Origin: Physcomitrium patens
Taxonomy: Eukaryota; Streptophyta; Bryopsida; Funariales; Funariaceae
DNA: 64,000 bases
Direction of reading: 5' to 3'
NCBI RefSeq assembly: GCF_000002425.4
Contig: NC_037254.1
Location: 14,915,850 to 14,979,849, forward strand
The notes beneath the pieces are model-generated. The model saw only the letters and a list, made by a program, of their open reading frames with translations. It was not told the origin of the DNA and ran no database searches. Position 1 is the stretch's first letter, and the number at the start of each line of letters is the position of its first letter. This document shows, piece after piece, positions 36,058 to 48,986 of this stretch. A program made the position numbers and the translations under genes.

Positions 36058-39000
36058 ATTTCTTCTATTGCTTCTTGATTTATACTATGCTTCTATTGTT
36101 GTTGTTGCAATTATTGGTTATCTCTTGTAATTCTATTAAATAGCTCCCACTCCAAAAAAGAATATATACTTTATTTTTGTCCTTTGATATTTACACTTCT
36201 ATTTCAATCTACATCATAATATCCATGCAAAGTAATTTTTATCACCTCTAAGGCTTAATTTGAAATATAAATAGCCTTTTAAATACTTCACAAACTTTTT
36301 GATGGTTGTCCAATAGAATACTGTAGCCTTTGGTATGTATTGACTCACAAAATTTATTACATATGCAAGATCCACCTTTGTGCCAATCATTGCATATGTA
36401 AGTGAATCCATTGCTGCTTTGTATAGAACACCTTACATTTGATCTTCAATTTTAATAAATTCTTTATTCATGAGCTTTATCAACTTCAAATTAACTTCCA
36501 AAGGTACTCCAATAGGCTTATACTCTTCTATATTAAATCATTTTAATATCTCTTTAGTGTACTTGCTTTTGCTCATTGTAATGAACTTTTTAGCACAATC
36601 TCTTACAAATTCCATTTCTAAACAATAGTGAATCTCTTCCAAATTACTCATCTCATACTCTTGTTTTAATTCTTTTTTCAATCAATCTATCATCTTTAAG
36701 ATATTGATTAAGTTAATAAAATTATCAACATAAAGGATTATAATCAATATGAACTGATTTTATTCTATTATATATATAGAATATTTAATCTTACTTCTTA
36801 AAAATCTTTTATTCACAAAAAATGTATTAATATATTGGTACTATATTCTTAATGATTATTTAAGCCTATATAAGGATTGCTTCAAATTATAAATAAGATG
36901 TTTTTTACCTTCTTCATCAAATCTTTAACTAATTAAAGGTTGATTTGGTAGAAGTTAAGTTAATTTTCTTGTTCCATTATACATAAATAAATTATATATT
37001 TTTTTTAAAGCAATCTCTTATTGCATAGCATCTATGGATTTTATTGTATCATATAAATTCAATGGATTAGTAAAAAATATAACATTAGCATATTATTTAA
37101 TTACTTAAAAAATTATATAATTCTTATATTATTCACCAAGTTATTTTCTATTTCTCAAATAATATCTCATTTCATTTCATAAAGATTCATCTTCATGCAT
37201 CCCAAGGTCTCTTCTAAGCTTGTCTTTTCTTAAAGTTGGCTTCTTTACATTTAGTGGTTGATATTTCTTATTATAATCATCTTCAAAATCTTAGTTGTCT
37301 TCATTTTTGATTCTAACAATTATAGCTATATTTTAATCTATCTTTATTGACTTTCTATATTAATTTATATTTCTACTATCTTTTTCTTCTTTCTTTGTTG
37401 GAATTATATATTTATCCATAAATACATCATTATTTTAATTTAGATAGGTCTTCACGTATTCATAAGTACTATTATTTTCTAAAAATTCTATATCTTGATT
37501 CTAAATGATCTTCTTGGTTTCTAAACTTATTGGCTTATATATCTTAGTATCTTTATAATATCCAACAAACACATATTTTGTACCTTTTGCATCAAGTTTG
37601 GACTTCATACAATTGAGTAATTTTGCATAAGTAATATATTAAAAAATATTCATGTATGAAATACAAGGTTTTTTTTCTACTCCAAGCTTCTTGAAGAATC
37701 ATTTATTTGAGTGCAATTCTAGAATACATATTTCTTGTTTACACTATAGTAACAATGGCTTCTATCTAATATTCATGCCTAAAATTTTGTGTATAAAGCA
37801 TATTCCTTGCCATTTCTATAAAAATAAAATTAGCTCTTTTACGAACTTCATTTTATTATGGAGTATTAAGAATAAAGGTTTGTCTTATAATATCTTGAAA
37901 TTTCAAAAATTCATCAAAATACTTTGATATATATCCATCAAAAGGAGATTCTTCTTCATCTTTGGTACATGTAAAACTTCCTTCAAGTTTTTCTTAATTA
38001 CAATCTCTACTATAATGGAGCCAAATTCAATAGTTTATATCATTTTATTCTCTTTCAACCAAATTTTTGTTGATGGAATTGCTTTATAAGTATCAAATAA
38101 ATATTAGTATAATATCATGTACTTAGTAGCACCCAAATCTATAATCCACTTAGATATGGCAGCCATAGAAGTTCCTTCACTTACCACAAAAACATAGTTA
38201 CTTACATCAAAGTTATCACAAGCATTATTTATATTTTTTTATCTCATTTTTTAACTTTGTAGAATTTTTTTATAAAATTTATTTAATTTTTTATAAATAT
38301 AGTAATTTTATATATTAATTTTAAATTTAATATATTAATAAAAATAGCTTATTTTATCTTATCTTAAAAATAGAATCAAATCATTACTTTGAATCTCATT
38401 TTTTTTAATCTTGATCATTCTATGGAGAAGTCTTAATATTATATAATTTATGGTAAATTCTTTCATGTTAATAGACTTTAATGCCACAATGAAGTAGTTT
38501 TAGGATTCCAAAAGGCTCATAAGTAATGTCAATATAATATCCTTATTGTCAACTAGCTTATCAAGAACTATTAGTTAGTTTACAAGTAATATTAACTTGT
38601 TGAGATGAGCCATGAAGTCATCTCTTTCTTCTATCTTTATTGTTAAGAACTTTATTTTTTTCCATAGAATATTATTAAGGTTTTTATTTTCATAAATGTT
38701 ACAAAGAGTCTTCATGCTTCCTTTGGTCTATTGCAAGTAATAATATGCAAAAAGTTGGCAGCATCAAGTTTTTTTGTATTCATTCTAAAAACATTTATTT
38801 TACAATATTTGTACTTTTTCTTTACCTTAACATCAATATTATCACTTGGAGGTTTATTAACAGTATATCAATAAAGCTCAAAATAGTTCCATTTTTTCCT
38901 TTTAATGTTAAAAGTTGTCACTTCAATATTTCTTAATAATTCTCAAGCCTTTACCTTCACTTGAAGCCATATCTAAAGAACAAGTATACCAAAAAAAATT

Positions 39001-39300
39001 AAGAAAAGATAAAATAGAGCTTTCAAAATCAAGAAAAAGAAGTAGCTGCCTTAAAACTCTTAAATGTCTTTTTTGTAAGTAAAGTTGTGATTTCATTCTT
39101 AAATTACTCTGAAGTGTCATAAAAAATACTCACAAAATATCTCTTATTACTATAAAAAGATATCTTAAGAAATTTAACACATAAATAAATAATATTAATA
39201 TATTAATGATACAACATAGTAAAAAAATCTTTATTTAATTACATTGTTTGTATATCTATATTATATTTTATGTGCTAAAGTTATTAAAAGATTTTTTTTA
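36058..39300 (-). mobile_element. Decayed Ty1/copia element D (J-type family)
   Basis: On the minus strand: RT/RNase H junction (36214-36411, with DSLTYAMIGTKVDLAYV), RT (about 36420-37000), integrase and linker (about 37200-37900), protease (near 38150, reading SKWIIDLGA where DSGC is expected), gag (about 38440-38990) and the gag start ASSEGKGLRIIKK near 38970. The integrase-before-RT order defines copia. Leader sequence to about 39250 resembles that of element J. Stops are everywhere. Its 3' end stops exactly at the LTR of element C. Confidence 0.8.
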
Positions 39301-39334
39301 TGATAAAAAGATGTGATTTATAAAAATAAACGGG

Positions 39335-39440
39335 ATTAAAGAATAGCAAAGCTTATACAAGAGGTTTAGATTGAATACAAGACTTGTGAGAAGTCTTATT
39401 AGTAAAGTTGAGAGTGATTGAAGAATGAAATCACTAATTT
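39335..39440 (+). repeat. Inverted fragment of the J-type copia leader
   Basis: GCAAAGCTTATACAAGAGG, ACAAGACTTGTGAGAAGTC and TTGAGAGTGATTGAAGA match the leader of element J (about 60125-60230) but in the opposite orientation to neighbouring element D. This shows a local inversion or a separate fragment. Confidence 0.65.
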
Positions 39441-41623
39441 ATTGTAAATTAAATTAAACCTCTATTAATTGAAAGTTTATTCTAATTTACAACAAATGAA
39501 TTAATTATGAAAATTTTAGAGTTTTTAGCTCTTATTTAATCTAAATTAATTCACTATTAAAACTTCTTAATTCACTCAAGTAGTCAATCAACTTCTACCA
39601 TTAAATCACATATAGTAAATCATTCACAAATTGCATGTAAAAAAAAATTTCCTTTCTTAACTCTTAATTTATGTTGTTTTTTGATTTTAATTTTATTTAT
39701 TTTTATTTATTTTTATTTATTTATTTTTATTTTTAATTAAAATTCATTCATTAATAAAAAATCATCCATGAATAAAAATTCATCTATGAATAATCCTTCA
39801 TCTACCAAAATTCATCCAAAAATTAATTCATCCAACATCCTATTGTCCAAACCCTAATTTTAATCCTAAATTATTTAAATCCTAATTTGGTTAAATCCTA
39901 ATTTAATTCATCTAAATCTAATCTACTCGTGACATCACTACCCTGGGGTCATTACCAAGCTGGAAGGAGTGCCGCGCAGGTAGATGTGCTGTGAGTTGAC
40001 TCCACCTCAATCTACCATGCTCCGCCACCCTTGCTTGTCCGCCTAGTTACATAGACAAGCTGTGACTGAGATTGTCCAACGTTTACCATGAGATTCCGTG
40101 CCTTGCATTCTCTCTAAGGTTATAACTCCAACACAGTCGGTGTCAATCTATAGCAACCGTATCCTTTTTCATTGACGGCTCTAACATGTCCTTGATAGTT
40201 CTAAAGTTTCTTGCAACTCCACGTAGTTGGCTGCCTCGAAGCACAATCAATATCACCAGTAGCTCTAAAGTCACAATTCTACCACAGCACTATAGGATAA
40301 TAACAACCAACACACAACTCCAAATCTGTGGCCTTCTACAAAGTCACGAAGAGAAAGAAATAACAAGGACAACAATTCCGACCACCATAATTTTAACCTC
40401 CTTTGAGCAATTGAGGAAGAAAACGGAAGAATAACAATCGACGGTGCTACCACAACCTCCAATAGAACTAGAACACAACCGGCACCAAACTGCAATTATC
40501 CACACACAGAGAAAGATCACAATGCAAGAATCTCAACAATGTGATTATTTGGTACCTTGATCAAGGTTGGATTAGTGCGACCATTTACACAACGTTGAGA
40601 CACCTGCCCCCAATAGACGAGGATATATATAGAATTATCTCAAATACAATGATACTGCCACCACCCCAATGGCCACCAATATGGTGTTTTGGTGAATAAA
40701 GGTGGCCAACTCAGATTGACAACATAAGGATTAATCAATTAGTGTTCAATAATACTGGAAATTTTTGCAACCAATCACAATGAACAAAAAATAAACACAC
40801 TATGGCATTCTTAGAGTTGGCAATGCATCTAGTGACATGGAAATCAACACTTGTTACAAAGAAATACTGAGCACAATTGTCGCCTACCATAAGAGGAACA
40901 AACCGTATGTCACAAAATGGATGATGACTGCTCTAGGTGGCAACATCAATCGCTTTAGGATAATCGCCATAAGAGCTTCACTAACTCATTGACCGACAGG
41001 ATCCACCTTACAGACCTTCTTGATAACCACTTCAATGTGTATTTTTCGCCTTCTCAATATGACACCCCATCATATACTGCGACTCCACCCCACCAAGGAC
41101 CACTCAAGAAGAAAACAAATTGGTGCAGCAGGTACCGTCGCACTACACAATGCTGCAGCACTACAATCTACCACCAAGCACCAACTGCGAGGATATCGCA
41201 ATCGCCTCCATAGGCGATGCAATCTCAATGGAATCATACACGCAAATTAAAATCGGTAAAAAAACCTCTTGAACAATGCCGTCGATCTTTTTGACCAGCC
41301 GCAACTACCTTCACCGAAAAGCAAATAGAAACAAAAAAAAAAAAAAAAAAAAAAAACAAGAGGAAAGAAGGCGATCGAGGTCCAGAACTACCCCTAATCC
41401 CATCTGACTCTATCCTAAAATCCGGCCGACATTCATCCCGCCGAAAAGATTATATTTTTTCTTTACCCTGTTTTCTTTTTGCTATATTTTTCTTTGCTTT
41501 CCTCTTTTCTCCTCTTCTTCTTTTTCCTTCTTTCCTTTTCTTCTTCTCTTTTTCCCTTCTTCTCTTCATTATTTTTTCTTTTTTTTTTCTAATCTTTTGA
41601 TTTTTATCTTTTAATTTAATATG

Positions 41624-41630
<7 letters not shown>
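39441..41630. other. Unassigned DNA, including a more GC-rich island
   Basis: 39441-39925 is AT-rich. From about 39926 to 41440 the GC content rises sharply, starting at GTGACATCACTACCC. The island has only short frames on both strands and no domain I recognise. It ends with an A tract (41333-41356) and a pyrimidine-rich stretch (about 41450-41600), then an AT run (41632-41657). It may be an unknown transposon body or a captured host segment. Confidence 0.45.
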
Positions 41631-41659
<29 letters not shown>

Positions 41660-42088
41660 GAACTACTAATAAAATAAGTTTTTTTTTTAATTGAGTTGAA
41701 TCAATCCTTCTTTTTTAGCTTCCTATGTTAATTAAGAATCTACAACAATTAGGCTATTTTCGTTTGACCATCATCTAGTATTAGCTAACTATAGGATAAA
41801 AAAACCTATTTATCTTGAAAGATTATCTTCATAAATCCTATCCTAAGGTATATATTTGCTATCAGTATTCTATTTTATATTTTTTTCTAAAAATTCTACT
41901 ATTATTTTATAAAATTTATGATTTAAAGTATAATAAGAATCTTTTTTATATTAAATATCTAAATTGACTCATATTTACCTACATAGAAGGCATTTTAGGT
42001 TTCTAAGGTAATAATACCTTCTTATTGATTTTAAAAGCTCAAACTTTTATTTTCTTAATTTTTTTTTGATATATATCTTCCTTATTTG

Positions 42089-42117
<29 letters not shown>
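42089..42117. repeat. A tract at the edge of element E
   Basis: About 29 A residues directly left of the copia E LTR. The DNA to its left (41658-42088) is AT-rich and unassigned. Confidence 0.8.
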
Positions 42118-42119
<2 letters not shown>

Positions 42120-43572
42120 TTAAAGTTATAATACATAGTATCAAAAGGATAGGATATAAAGAGATTATAGAATAAGATGATTCTCATTTCCAACACCTAT
42201 TATTTATAAGTAGTTGCTGTCATAAAATATAACTTCTATTTTTTGACTTTTATACATATGGTCCTAAGATCCTTTGGCATCTCTTTAACCATAAAGGTAT
42301 CTTATATCAATAAAAATTACTCTTACTTAATATTGAATATTTTCTAATTAATACTTTATCTTCTTAACTTTGATTTTTGGCATTAAACCTTATTTTATAT
42401 CCATAGGATGTCTTTTCTATATATCTAGAATCAACTTTTAGACTATTAATAACTTATCAAAAGTAATATCTTCTATAAAATAATTTATTATATTTTTACT
42501 TTTATTTATTTATTTATTTTATCACTTCCACTTTGCTATTGGTCAAAGGCTTTTAATCCTAATGCCTTCGTTAACATATGATGTCTATTCTTTATTAATA
42601 TCTTTGTTAACAAATTTATAAGTATGTCTTCTATTACTTAATATTTCATATTAATTCCTCTCATTTTAATCTTCTTTCTTATAAGTAATGTTAATTATCA
42701 ATATGCTTTATTCTTGAATGATATTTTGGATTTTTTGCAAAAGCAAGATATTCTTGATTGTTATACTCTATTACAATTGTTTCTATTTGTACTATTCCAA
42801 TGTCCTCGAAAAATTGTCTTCGCCATATTATTTTCATTACACCATGGCTTACTGCTATATAATCTACCTCCATTGTTGACTTTATAATTATTAGTTGTTT
42901 CTTCTAATTCTATGAAATAGCTCTTAATCCAAAAATAAAAAAAATCTTATTATTGATCTTCTATTATTTTCATTTTTAGCCCAATATATATCATAATAAT
43001 CATGCAAAATAATATTATCACCTCCAAAGAACAATCTAAACTACAAAGTACTTTTAAAGTACTTCATATTTTTTTTGATGGTTGTCCAATGGATTGATTT
43101 AGCCTTTGATATATGTTGACTCACAACTTTCATTTCATATGCAAGAGTCACTCTTGTACCAACTATTGCATATATAAGTGAGCTTATTGTTGTCTTATAT
43201 ACAACACCTTGTATTTGACCTTCAACTTGAGTAAATTCTTAATTTGTGAGCTTTATCAACTTTAAATTAGCTTTAAATAGATTTATACTCATCTATGTAG
43301 AATCATTTGAATACTTCTTGAATATACTTACTTTGGCTCATTGTAATGGTTTTTTCAGCACAATCTCTTACAAAATCTATTCTTAAATAATAGTAAAGCT
43401 CTTTCAAATCACTCATCTTATACTTAATTTTTAACTTTTTCTTCAATTAATCTATCATCTTCAAGATAATGGTTAAGATGATCAAATCATCAACATAGAA
43501 TTTATCAATACATTAATATTAAATATCACAAAGAATTTATCAATATATTAATATTATACTATTGGAGATTGC
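42118..43572 (-). mobile_element. Copia fragment E (J-type): 3' LTR, RNase H, RT end
   Basis: The J-type LTR at 42118-42534 is followed by a CTTCCACTTTGC junction (a decayed form of the CTCCCACTTTGC polypurine site). RNase H follows (42691-42873: MEVDYIAVSHG and FAKNPKYHSRIKHID), then RT C-terminal sequence to about 43570. It is cut at 43573 by gypsy LTR M. The LTR holds one copy of a segment that is duplicated in element J. Confidence 0.8.
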
Positions 43573-44185
43573 TATCAAAGACATAAACTCCAAAGAAAGA
43601 TAATCTCAATACACTCTTGTGTCACTCGAAAATACTTAGAAATCACTCAAAGGTGATAATATATTGAACTAGAATGGCTTTTGCCAAAGACTAGAAAACA
43701 TGACAATTCTTGAAATTAGATTAGAAATAAGAAAAGAGTTGACAAGAGTGAAGAAGGCTTCACTCTTGTCTCTATATATACTATCTAACTAGAGGCTACA
43801 TGGTGACATTTTATAGGACCACCAATATGTGTTGACTTTATAGGACACATGCCTTGAGTTACAAGGCAAGTTTTTCTATGTGTAGGCCACATTGTTAGCT
43901 TGGTCTTCAAGCTAACAATATGTGGGGCACATGGCCAATTTTTTGACCACATTTCTAATCCAAAAAGTTAATTAAAGATACCTATAAAATCAAAGTAGTA
44001 TCTATAAAGCTTCTAGGAAGCTTCCATATCAAATACTATAGAATTAACTTATTTTTATTTATTTTTACTTCATGTACTTATTTATATATATAATTACTAT
44101 CTTACATGAGTATGTCCATGACATTATCCTCCCTTCTAGGAACGAGTTCCATGAGGAGTGGTCATCATATGTTGAAAAAATCTAT
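43573..44185 (-). mobile_element. Gypsy 3' LTR with short internal stub (fragment M)
   Basis: LTR 43573-44123 (551 bp, B-type), then a polypurine tract and about 60 bp of internal sequence (44124-44185) ending in the codons for DFFNI of the extra ORF. The element is cut there and joined to copia gag sequence. It carries TTCTAGGAAGCTTCC near 44011-44025, a variant of the heat-shock-like motif. Confidence 0.88.
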
Positions 44186-44205
44186 GTATTGAGATACATG
44201 TATAT

Positions 44206-44498
44206 GCTAAGGAGAAGAAAAACTTCAAAAGACATGAAAAGAAGGCTTTTGGCATAATTGCCACCAATTTGGATGAAGCCTATTTTTCTCACATCATCTC
44301 TTACAAAAGTTCAGCAATAGCATAGAAGACTCTTTGCAACATATATGAGAGTAAGAACTTGTCCAATACCATCTTCACAAGGAGGAAGTTCTTCACTTGT
44401 AAGATGGAAGAAGGTGAAGATCTCATGGATTATGTCAATAACATAAAGGCTCTTGCAAATCAATTAACAATTGTTGATAAGCCTTTAGAAGAGGGAGA
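44206..44498 (+). pseudogene. Copia gag fragment F
   Basis: A plus-strand reading similar to the gag of H and I: KNFKRHEKKAFGIIATNLDEA, then TLCNIYESKNLSNTIFT and KMEEGEDLMDYVNNIKALANQ. Residues corresponding to about 50-155 of that gag remain. The 5' side is fused to gypsy fragment M, and the 3' side is interrupted by the LTR of element G at 44499. Confidence 0.82.
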
Positions 44499-44803
44499 TA
44501 TTGAAGAAAAAAGAAGTCTAAAGGCTACAAACACTTAGCATCAGCAAGTATTGTACTCTAATAGAAGTGTGGAGGAAGATAATTCTTACTTCCAACACTC
44601 TTTACTTACAGGTGGTGATTTGCTTACCAACGATGCAACTTCCATCCATTTGATATTACATCTATTTCTACCTCTTCTTAGTAAAGCCTCGGTACCACTA
44701 TAATAACTTACTTTACCTCTTTACTACCTTTTTACTATTAGCAACATACTATGCTTAAATTTTATGTGGTTGTAACTTAGCAAGTACTTGCTGTTCTTCA
44801 ACA
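44499..44803 (-). repeat. 3' LTR of element G
   Basis: 305 bp, on the plus strand from TATTGAAGAAAAAAG to TTCAACA, followed by the CTCCCAT polypurine complement. Copia LTRs in this window share the end form TGTTRA...AATA. Confidence 0.75.
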
Positions 44804-44986
44804 CTCCCATTTTGTTAATATTCAAAAGGCTTTTAATCGTAATTTCTGAATTAAGTCATGATGTCTACCCTTTACTAATGCCTTTGTAAGCACATCAACA
44901 AGCATGTCATTTGTAGCACAATACTTCATACCTATTATTCGATCTTCAATCTTCTCTTGTATGAAATGATGTTGAACATCAATGTG

Positions 44987-45349
44987 CTAAGTCCTTGAAT
45001 GATGCTTTGGATTCTTTGCAAATACAAGACATCCTTGATTGTCACACATAATGGGAGTTGCTTCTAGTTGCACTAGACCAATGTCTTCTAAGAGTTGCCT
45101 TATCCAACAGGCCTCCATTGCACAATGATTTATTGCCATGTACTCTGCTTCCATTGTTGATATTATAATAGTAGATTCCCTCTTGCAATTCCATGAAATG
45201 GCTCCCACTTTAATGAAGAATACATATCCCATTGTGGATCTTCTATCATTTACATCTCCAGCCCAATCCGCATCACAATAACCTTGTAAGTCAATGTTCT
45301 TACCACCAAGGCATAATTTGAAGTCTTTTGTCCGTTTTAAGTACCTCAA
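44987..45349 (-). pseudogene. RNase H of element G
   Basis: 120 open codons with GYCDADWAGDVNDRRST (first catalytic Asp), GAISWNCKRESTI, STMEAEYMAINHC (catalytic Glu) and MCDNQGCLVFAKNPKHHSRT (Asp). Typical copia RNase H, broken from RT by frameshift. Confidence 0.88.
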
Positions 45350-45367
45350 AATTCTCTTTACTATTTT

Positions 45368-46269
45368 CTAATGCATTGGTCCAGCCTTAGATATGTGTTG
45401 GCTTACAACACTCAATACATATGCAAGATCCCTTCTTGTAGCCACCATTGCATACACGAGTGAGCCTACTGCTGTTTTGTATGGAATACTTTGCATCTCA
45501 CCTTCAACTTGTGTAAACTCCTCATTCGTGAGCTTCATCAACTTCAAATTTGCCACCAAGGGTGTTCTAATGGACTTGCACTCCTCCATATTGAATCATT
45601 TCAATACTTCTTCAATGTACTTTGTTTGGCACATTGTAATGGTCTTGTTACCACGATCTCTTACAAATTCCACTCTCAAGCAATAGTGCAATTCTCCCAA
45701 ATCACTCATCTCATATTCCTTCTCTAATTTGGCCTTCATCTAATCCATCTTTTCCATATTGTTAGCCAAGATGATCAAATCATCAACATAGAGGATTACA
45801 ATCAGTAAGAACTCTCAAGATTATATCACATACAATGAATGATGAGCTTCATTCTTTATAAATCCTTCATTTAAGTTGTCAATTTATTGGTACCATGCCC
45901 TTGGTGATTGTTTCAACCCATACAAGGATTTCTTCAATTTGCAAACAAGATGTTCTTTGCCTTGTTGTACAAATCCTTGAGGTTAGTCCATATAGATGTC
46001 TTCTTGCAATTTCTCATTCAAAAAGCCGTATTCACATCCATTTGGTGTATTTCCAAATCCATTGCTGCTCCAATTGCTACAATGGTCCTTATGGTGGTGA
46101 ATTTGACAATGGGTGCATAAGTCTCATTAAAATCAATTCCAGCAACTTGTGAATATCCTTCCGCAACTAATCTTGCCTTGTGCCTCACCACCACACCTAT
46201 TGTATCTCTTTTAGTCCTAAATACCCATTTACAACCAACATTAGATCGATTTGGTGGAAGAGGTGCCAA
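45368..46269 (-). pseudogene. Reverse transcriptase of element G
   Basis: Frames 46018-46269 (GCKWVFRTKRDTIGVV, DFNETYAPIVKFTTIR and MDVNTAF) and 45368-45589 (TAVGSLVYAMVATRRDLAYV) frame the copia RT. The YVDD region between them (near 45780) is split by frameshifts. Confidence 0.87.
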
Positions 46270-46434
46270 TTTCCATGTACCATTGTCTATAAGAGATTAA
46301 TATTCTTCTTCCATAGCTTTCTCCTACTTGATTGCATCTTCATACTTCATAGCATCACACAAAGACAATGGATGAGCAAGAAGAGCAACATTTTTATTTT
46401 CTTCACTTACTTGAAGGAAGATGTGATCCTTCCA

Positions 46435-47598
46435 CTATTTGCCACGTTGCCTTCTTTCTCTCAAAGGATATCTCCTTTCATTGATTGAAGAACATTCACA
46501 TTGTTCTTTTCCAACTCTTAAACCTTGTCGTTTCTCACTCAATGGTTGGAAGTCTTCATCATTATCATCATCCCAATCTTCAACATCTTCATTTCTTTCA
46601 TTGCTGGTCCTATTAATTATAAGAGCCTTCGTCTTTTCAACCTTCTTTGGCTTTTCATCTTCATCATCTTCATTGTCTTCATCTTCTTGTTTCTTTGCTG
46701 AATTCAAAGATGTGTCTACAAACACACCATTATTCCCACTTGGACACATCTCCAAGTGCTGACAAGCACTCTTGTGCTTTAAGAACACAACATCACGACT
46801 TTTGATGATCTTCTTGGTTTCCAAGCACATTAGCCTATATGCCTTAGTACCTTCACAATAACCAAGAAACACATACTTTATACCTTTTGAATCAAGTTTG
46901 GACCTCATATAATTAGGTATTTTTGCATATGCAATACAAACAAAGGTCCTTATATGGAAAATGCAAGGTTGTCTACCACTCCATGCTTCTTGTGGTATCA
47001 TTGATGCAAGAGTACTTGTTGGATATCTATTTCTTGTATATATTGTATTCACCACAGCTTCCGCCCAAAATTCATAGCTAAGGTTTTGAGCATTTAACAT
47101 ACTCCTTGCCATCTCTACAATGGTTTGATTTGCCCTTTCAGCAACACCATTTTATTGTGGAGTGTACATAGTTGTGGTTTGTCTAGCAATTCCTTCATTC
47201 TTCAAATAAACATCAAATTTCTTAGACATGTACTCACCTCCATTGTCCGTACGTAGAACCTTGATCTTGTATTCACTTTGTTTTTTAACAAGTGCTTTAA
47301 ACTCCTTAAACCTCCAAAAGCATTCACTCTTGGCTTTAAGAATATAGATCCAAATCATTCTTAAATAATCATCAATGAAAGTGAGGAAATACCTTGATCC
47401 TCCAATACTTATATTTTTCATAGGTCCACATACATCTGAATGGACAATCTCCAGCAACTTGGTAGCACATGTTGCTATACTCCTTGAAAATAAGGTCCTT
47501 TGTTGTTTGCCTTGTATGCATCCTTCACATGCAAGTTGTTTTGCATTTTGGCTTATAATTCCAAGATCTAAGCCACTTATATTAAATGGCCATGGCAT
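46435..47598 (-). pseudogene. Integrase of element G
   Basis: Two open stretches. 47152-47598 has LACEGCIQGKQ (zinc-binding CxxC), VHSDVCGPM (first Asp) and [12 protein letters not shown] (second Asp). 46435-47112 has MARSMLNAQNLSYEFWAEAV, GYCEGTKAYRLMCLETKK and an acidic Glu/Asp-rich linker. A single in-frame stop at the codon for QNG, just before 47152, interrupts the active site region. Confidence 0.88.
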
Positions 47599-48272
47599 TC
47601 AAATGGCCAAGGTGATGATGCCATATATTCAACTTGTCTTCATTTGATGTAAACTCAGCAAATGCAGCTACCTCCAATCCATTCATCTTCTTACAAATGA
47701 AGTAGTACAAATTTCCATCTTTCAAGCCTTTGAAAATCTTGTCTCCACTCAATGATCTTACAAAACATCCATTCATGTCAAATTAAACTTTCAAACCTTC
47801 CATTATGATTTACTCACCGAAAGAAGGTTTTGCTTCATCTTAGGTACATGAAGGACGTTTTTGAGTCTAATCCGATTGATTTGTCCATTCACAACCACCT
47901 CCACCATAATAGAGCCAATTTCAATGGCTTCACATATACCACTATCTGCCAACACCACGTTTGATGCTAGAATAGCTTCATAAGTATCAAATGAATACCT
48001 ATAAGGTGTCATATGCTTGAAACAACCTGAATCCACAATCCATCTTGACATGGCAGTCATAGAGGTCCCATTTGTTGCCGTGAATACATAATCTTGTCCT
48101 CCAAACTCGTCTTGCATACTATTTACATTCTCCTTCTTCATCTTTTTGCCTTTGTAGTAATTTCGAGCAAAATGGCCTATTTTGCCACAAATAAAGCAAG
48201 ATTTGACATTATCTCGTTGATTTGGATAGTTGCCCTTGCCTTGACATGAATACAATACTGAAACTTCACTTT
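47582..48272 (-). pseudogene. gag zinc knuckle and protease of element G
   Basis: CFICGKIGHFARNY (last Cys of the CCHC box changed to Tyr), protease motif WIVDSGCFKHMTPY intact, then LKNVLHVPKMKQNLLSVS. Element H interrupts at 48273. The rest of gag is at 56684-57030 and 61081-61207. Confidence 0.87.
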
Positions 48273-48557
48273 TGTTGAGAAAAGAACTCTTTAAGTAAAT
48301 GCTAATGGTCAATAGATTACAAGTGTTGTTAAGGATATCCCATAAGGTAGGGTGCTGGTCTATAGTACATTAGAGTACAAGGGGAGGCTAGTCCTAGGAG
48401 ATATCCCATATGGATTGTAGCACTTGGTACCTTGGTACTACTATATAAGGAAAGGGTTGGCATGGGAAGAATAATCTCATACCACACTCTATTTCTTATA
48501 GTGCAACCTTGCTGGTCCTAACTTACTTGTGTGGAGTATGCTTTTTATGTTTCAATA
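48273..48557 (+). repeat. 5' LTR of element H
   Basis: Starts TGTTGAGAAAAG, ends TTTCAATA. TATATAAG near 48443 is the likely TATA box. Confidence 0.92.
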
Positions 48558-48571
48558 GGTTATGGGCCCAC
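48558..48571 (+). promoter_or_regulatory. Primer-binding site of element H (half-tRNA type)
   Basis: GGTTATGGGCCCAC directly after the LTR is complementary to GTGGGCCCATAACC, the anticodon stem-loop of plant initiator tRNA-Met, rather than to a tRNA 3' end. Drosophila copia primes from a cleaved initiator tRNA in this way. Confidence 0.8.
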
Positions 48572-48986
48572 ATTCTCTTACCAAGTAAGTTGTTCTTGCA
48601 TTTTATTTTCTTTGTTGCTTGTTTGGTGGTTGAGATCTTATGGTATAGTATTACTAGTGTTTTGTTGAAGTCATTACTCCTGGATTTGTGAATGTATGAG
48701 GTTAGTGCAAGACCTTGATAGTGTCTTTGCTGAAGTAACACTAGTATTTGAGAGTTTTATGAGAAATTGAGTCATTTTGAGTGAGGTGATGTGAGGGAGA
48801 TGTTTGAAAGCCATAGAATTACATGACATAGCATTTCCCACCATTTAGACGTGATTTGGACTCAAAGTATGCAAAAAGTTGCAAAACAGCGAATTCTGAG
48901 TTTGTAGTTCAGCAATCTTTGAGTAGTCATATCTTTTGCATTACAACTCCAAATCAAGAGATTTTTGGACCTACTTGTAGCTTGAG

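Noticed and set aside
46439..46762. Ser/Phe-rich 107-codon plus-strand frame
   Set aside because: It is the antisense of the acidic linker of copia integrase in element G.
48273..48557. Assignment of the LTR at 48273 to element G instead of H
   Set aside because: The target duplication ACTTT and continuity of the G gag across H show that this LTR opens the plus-strand element H.
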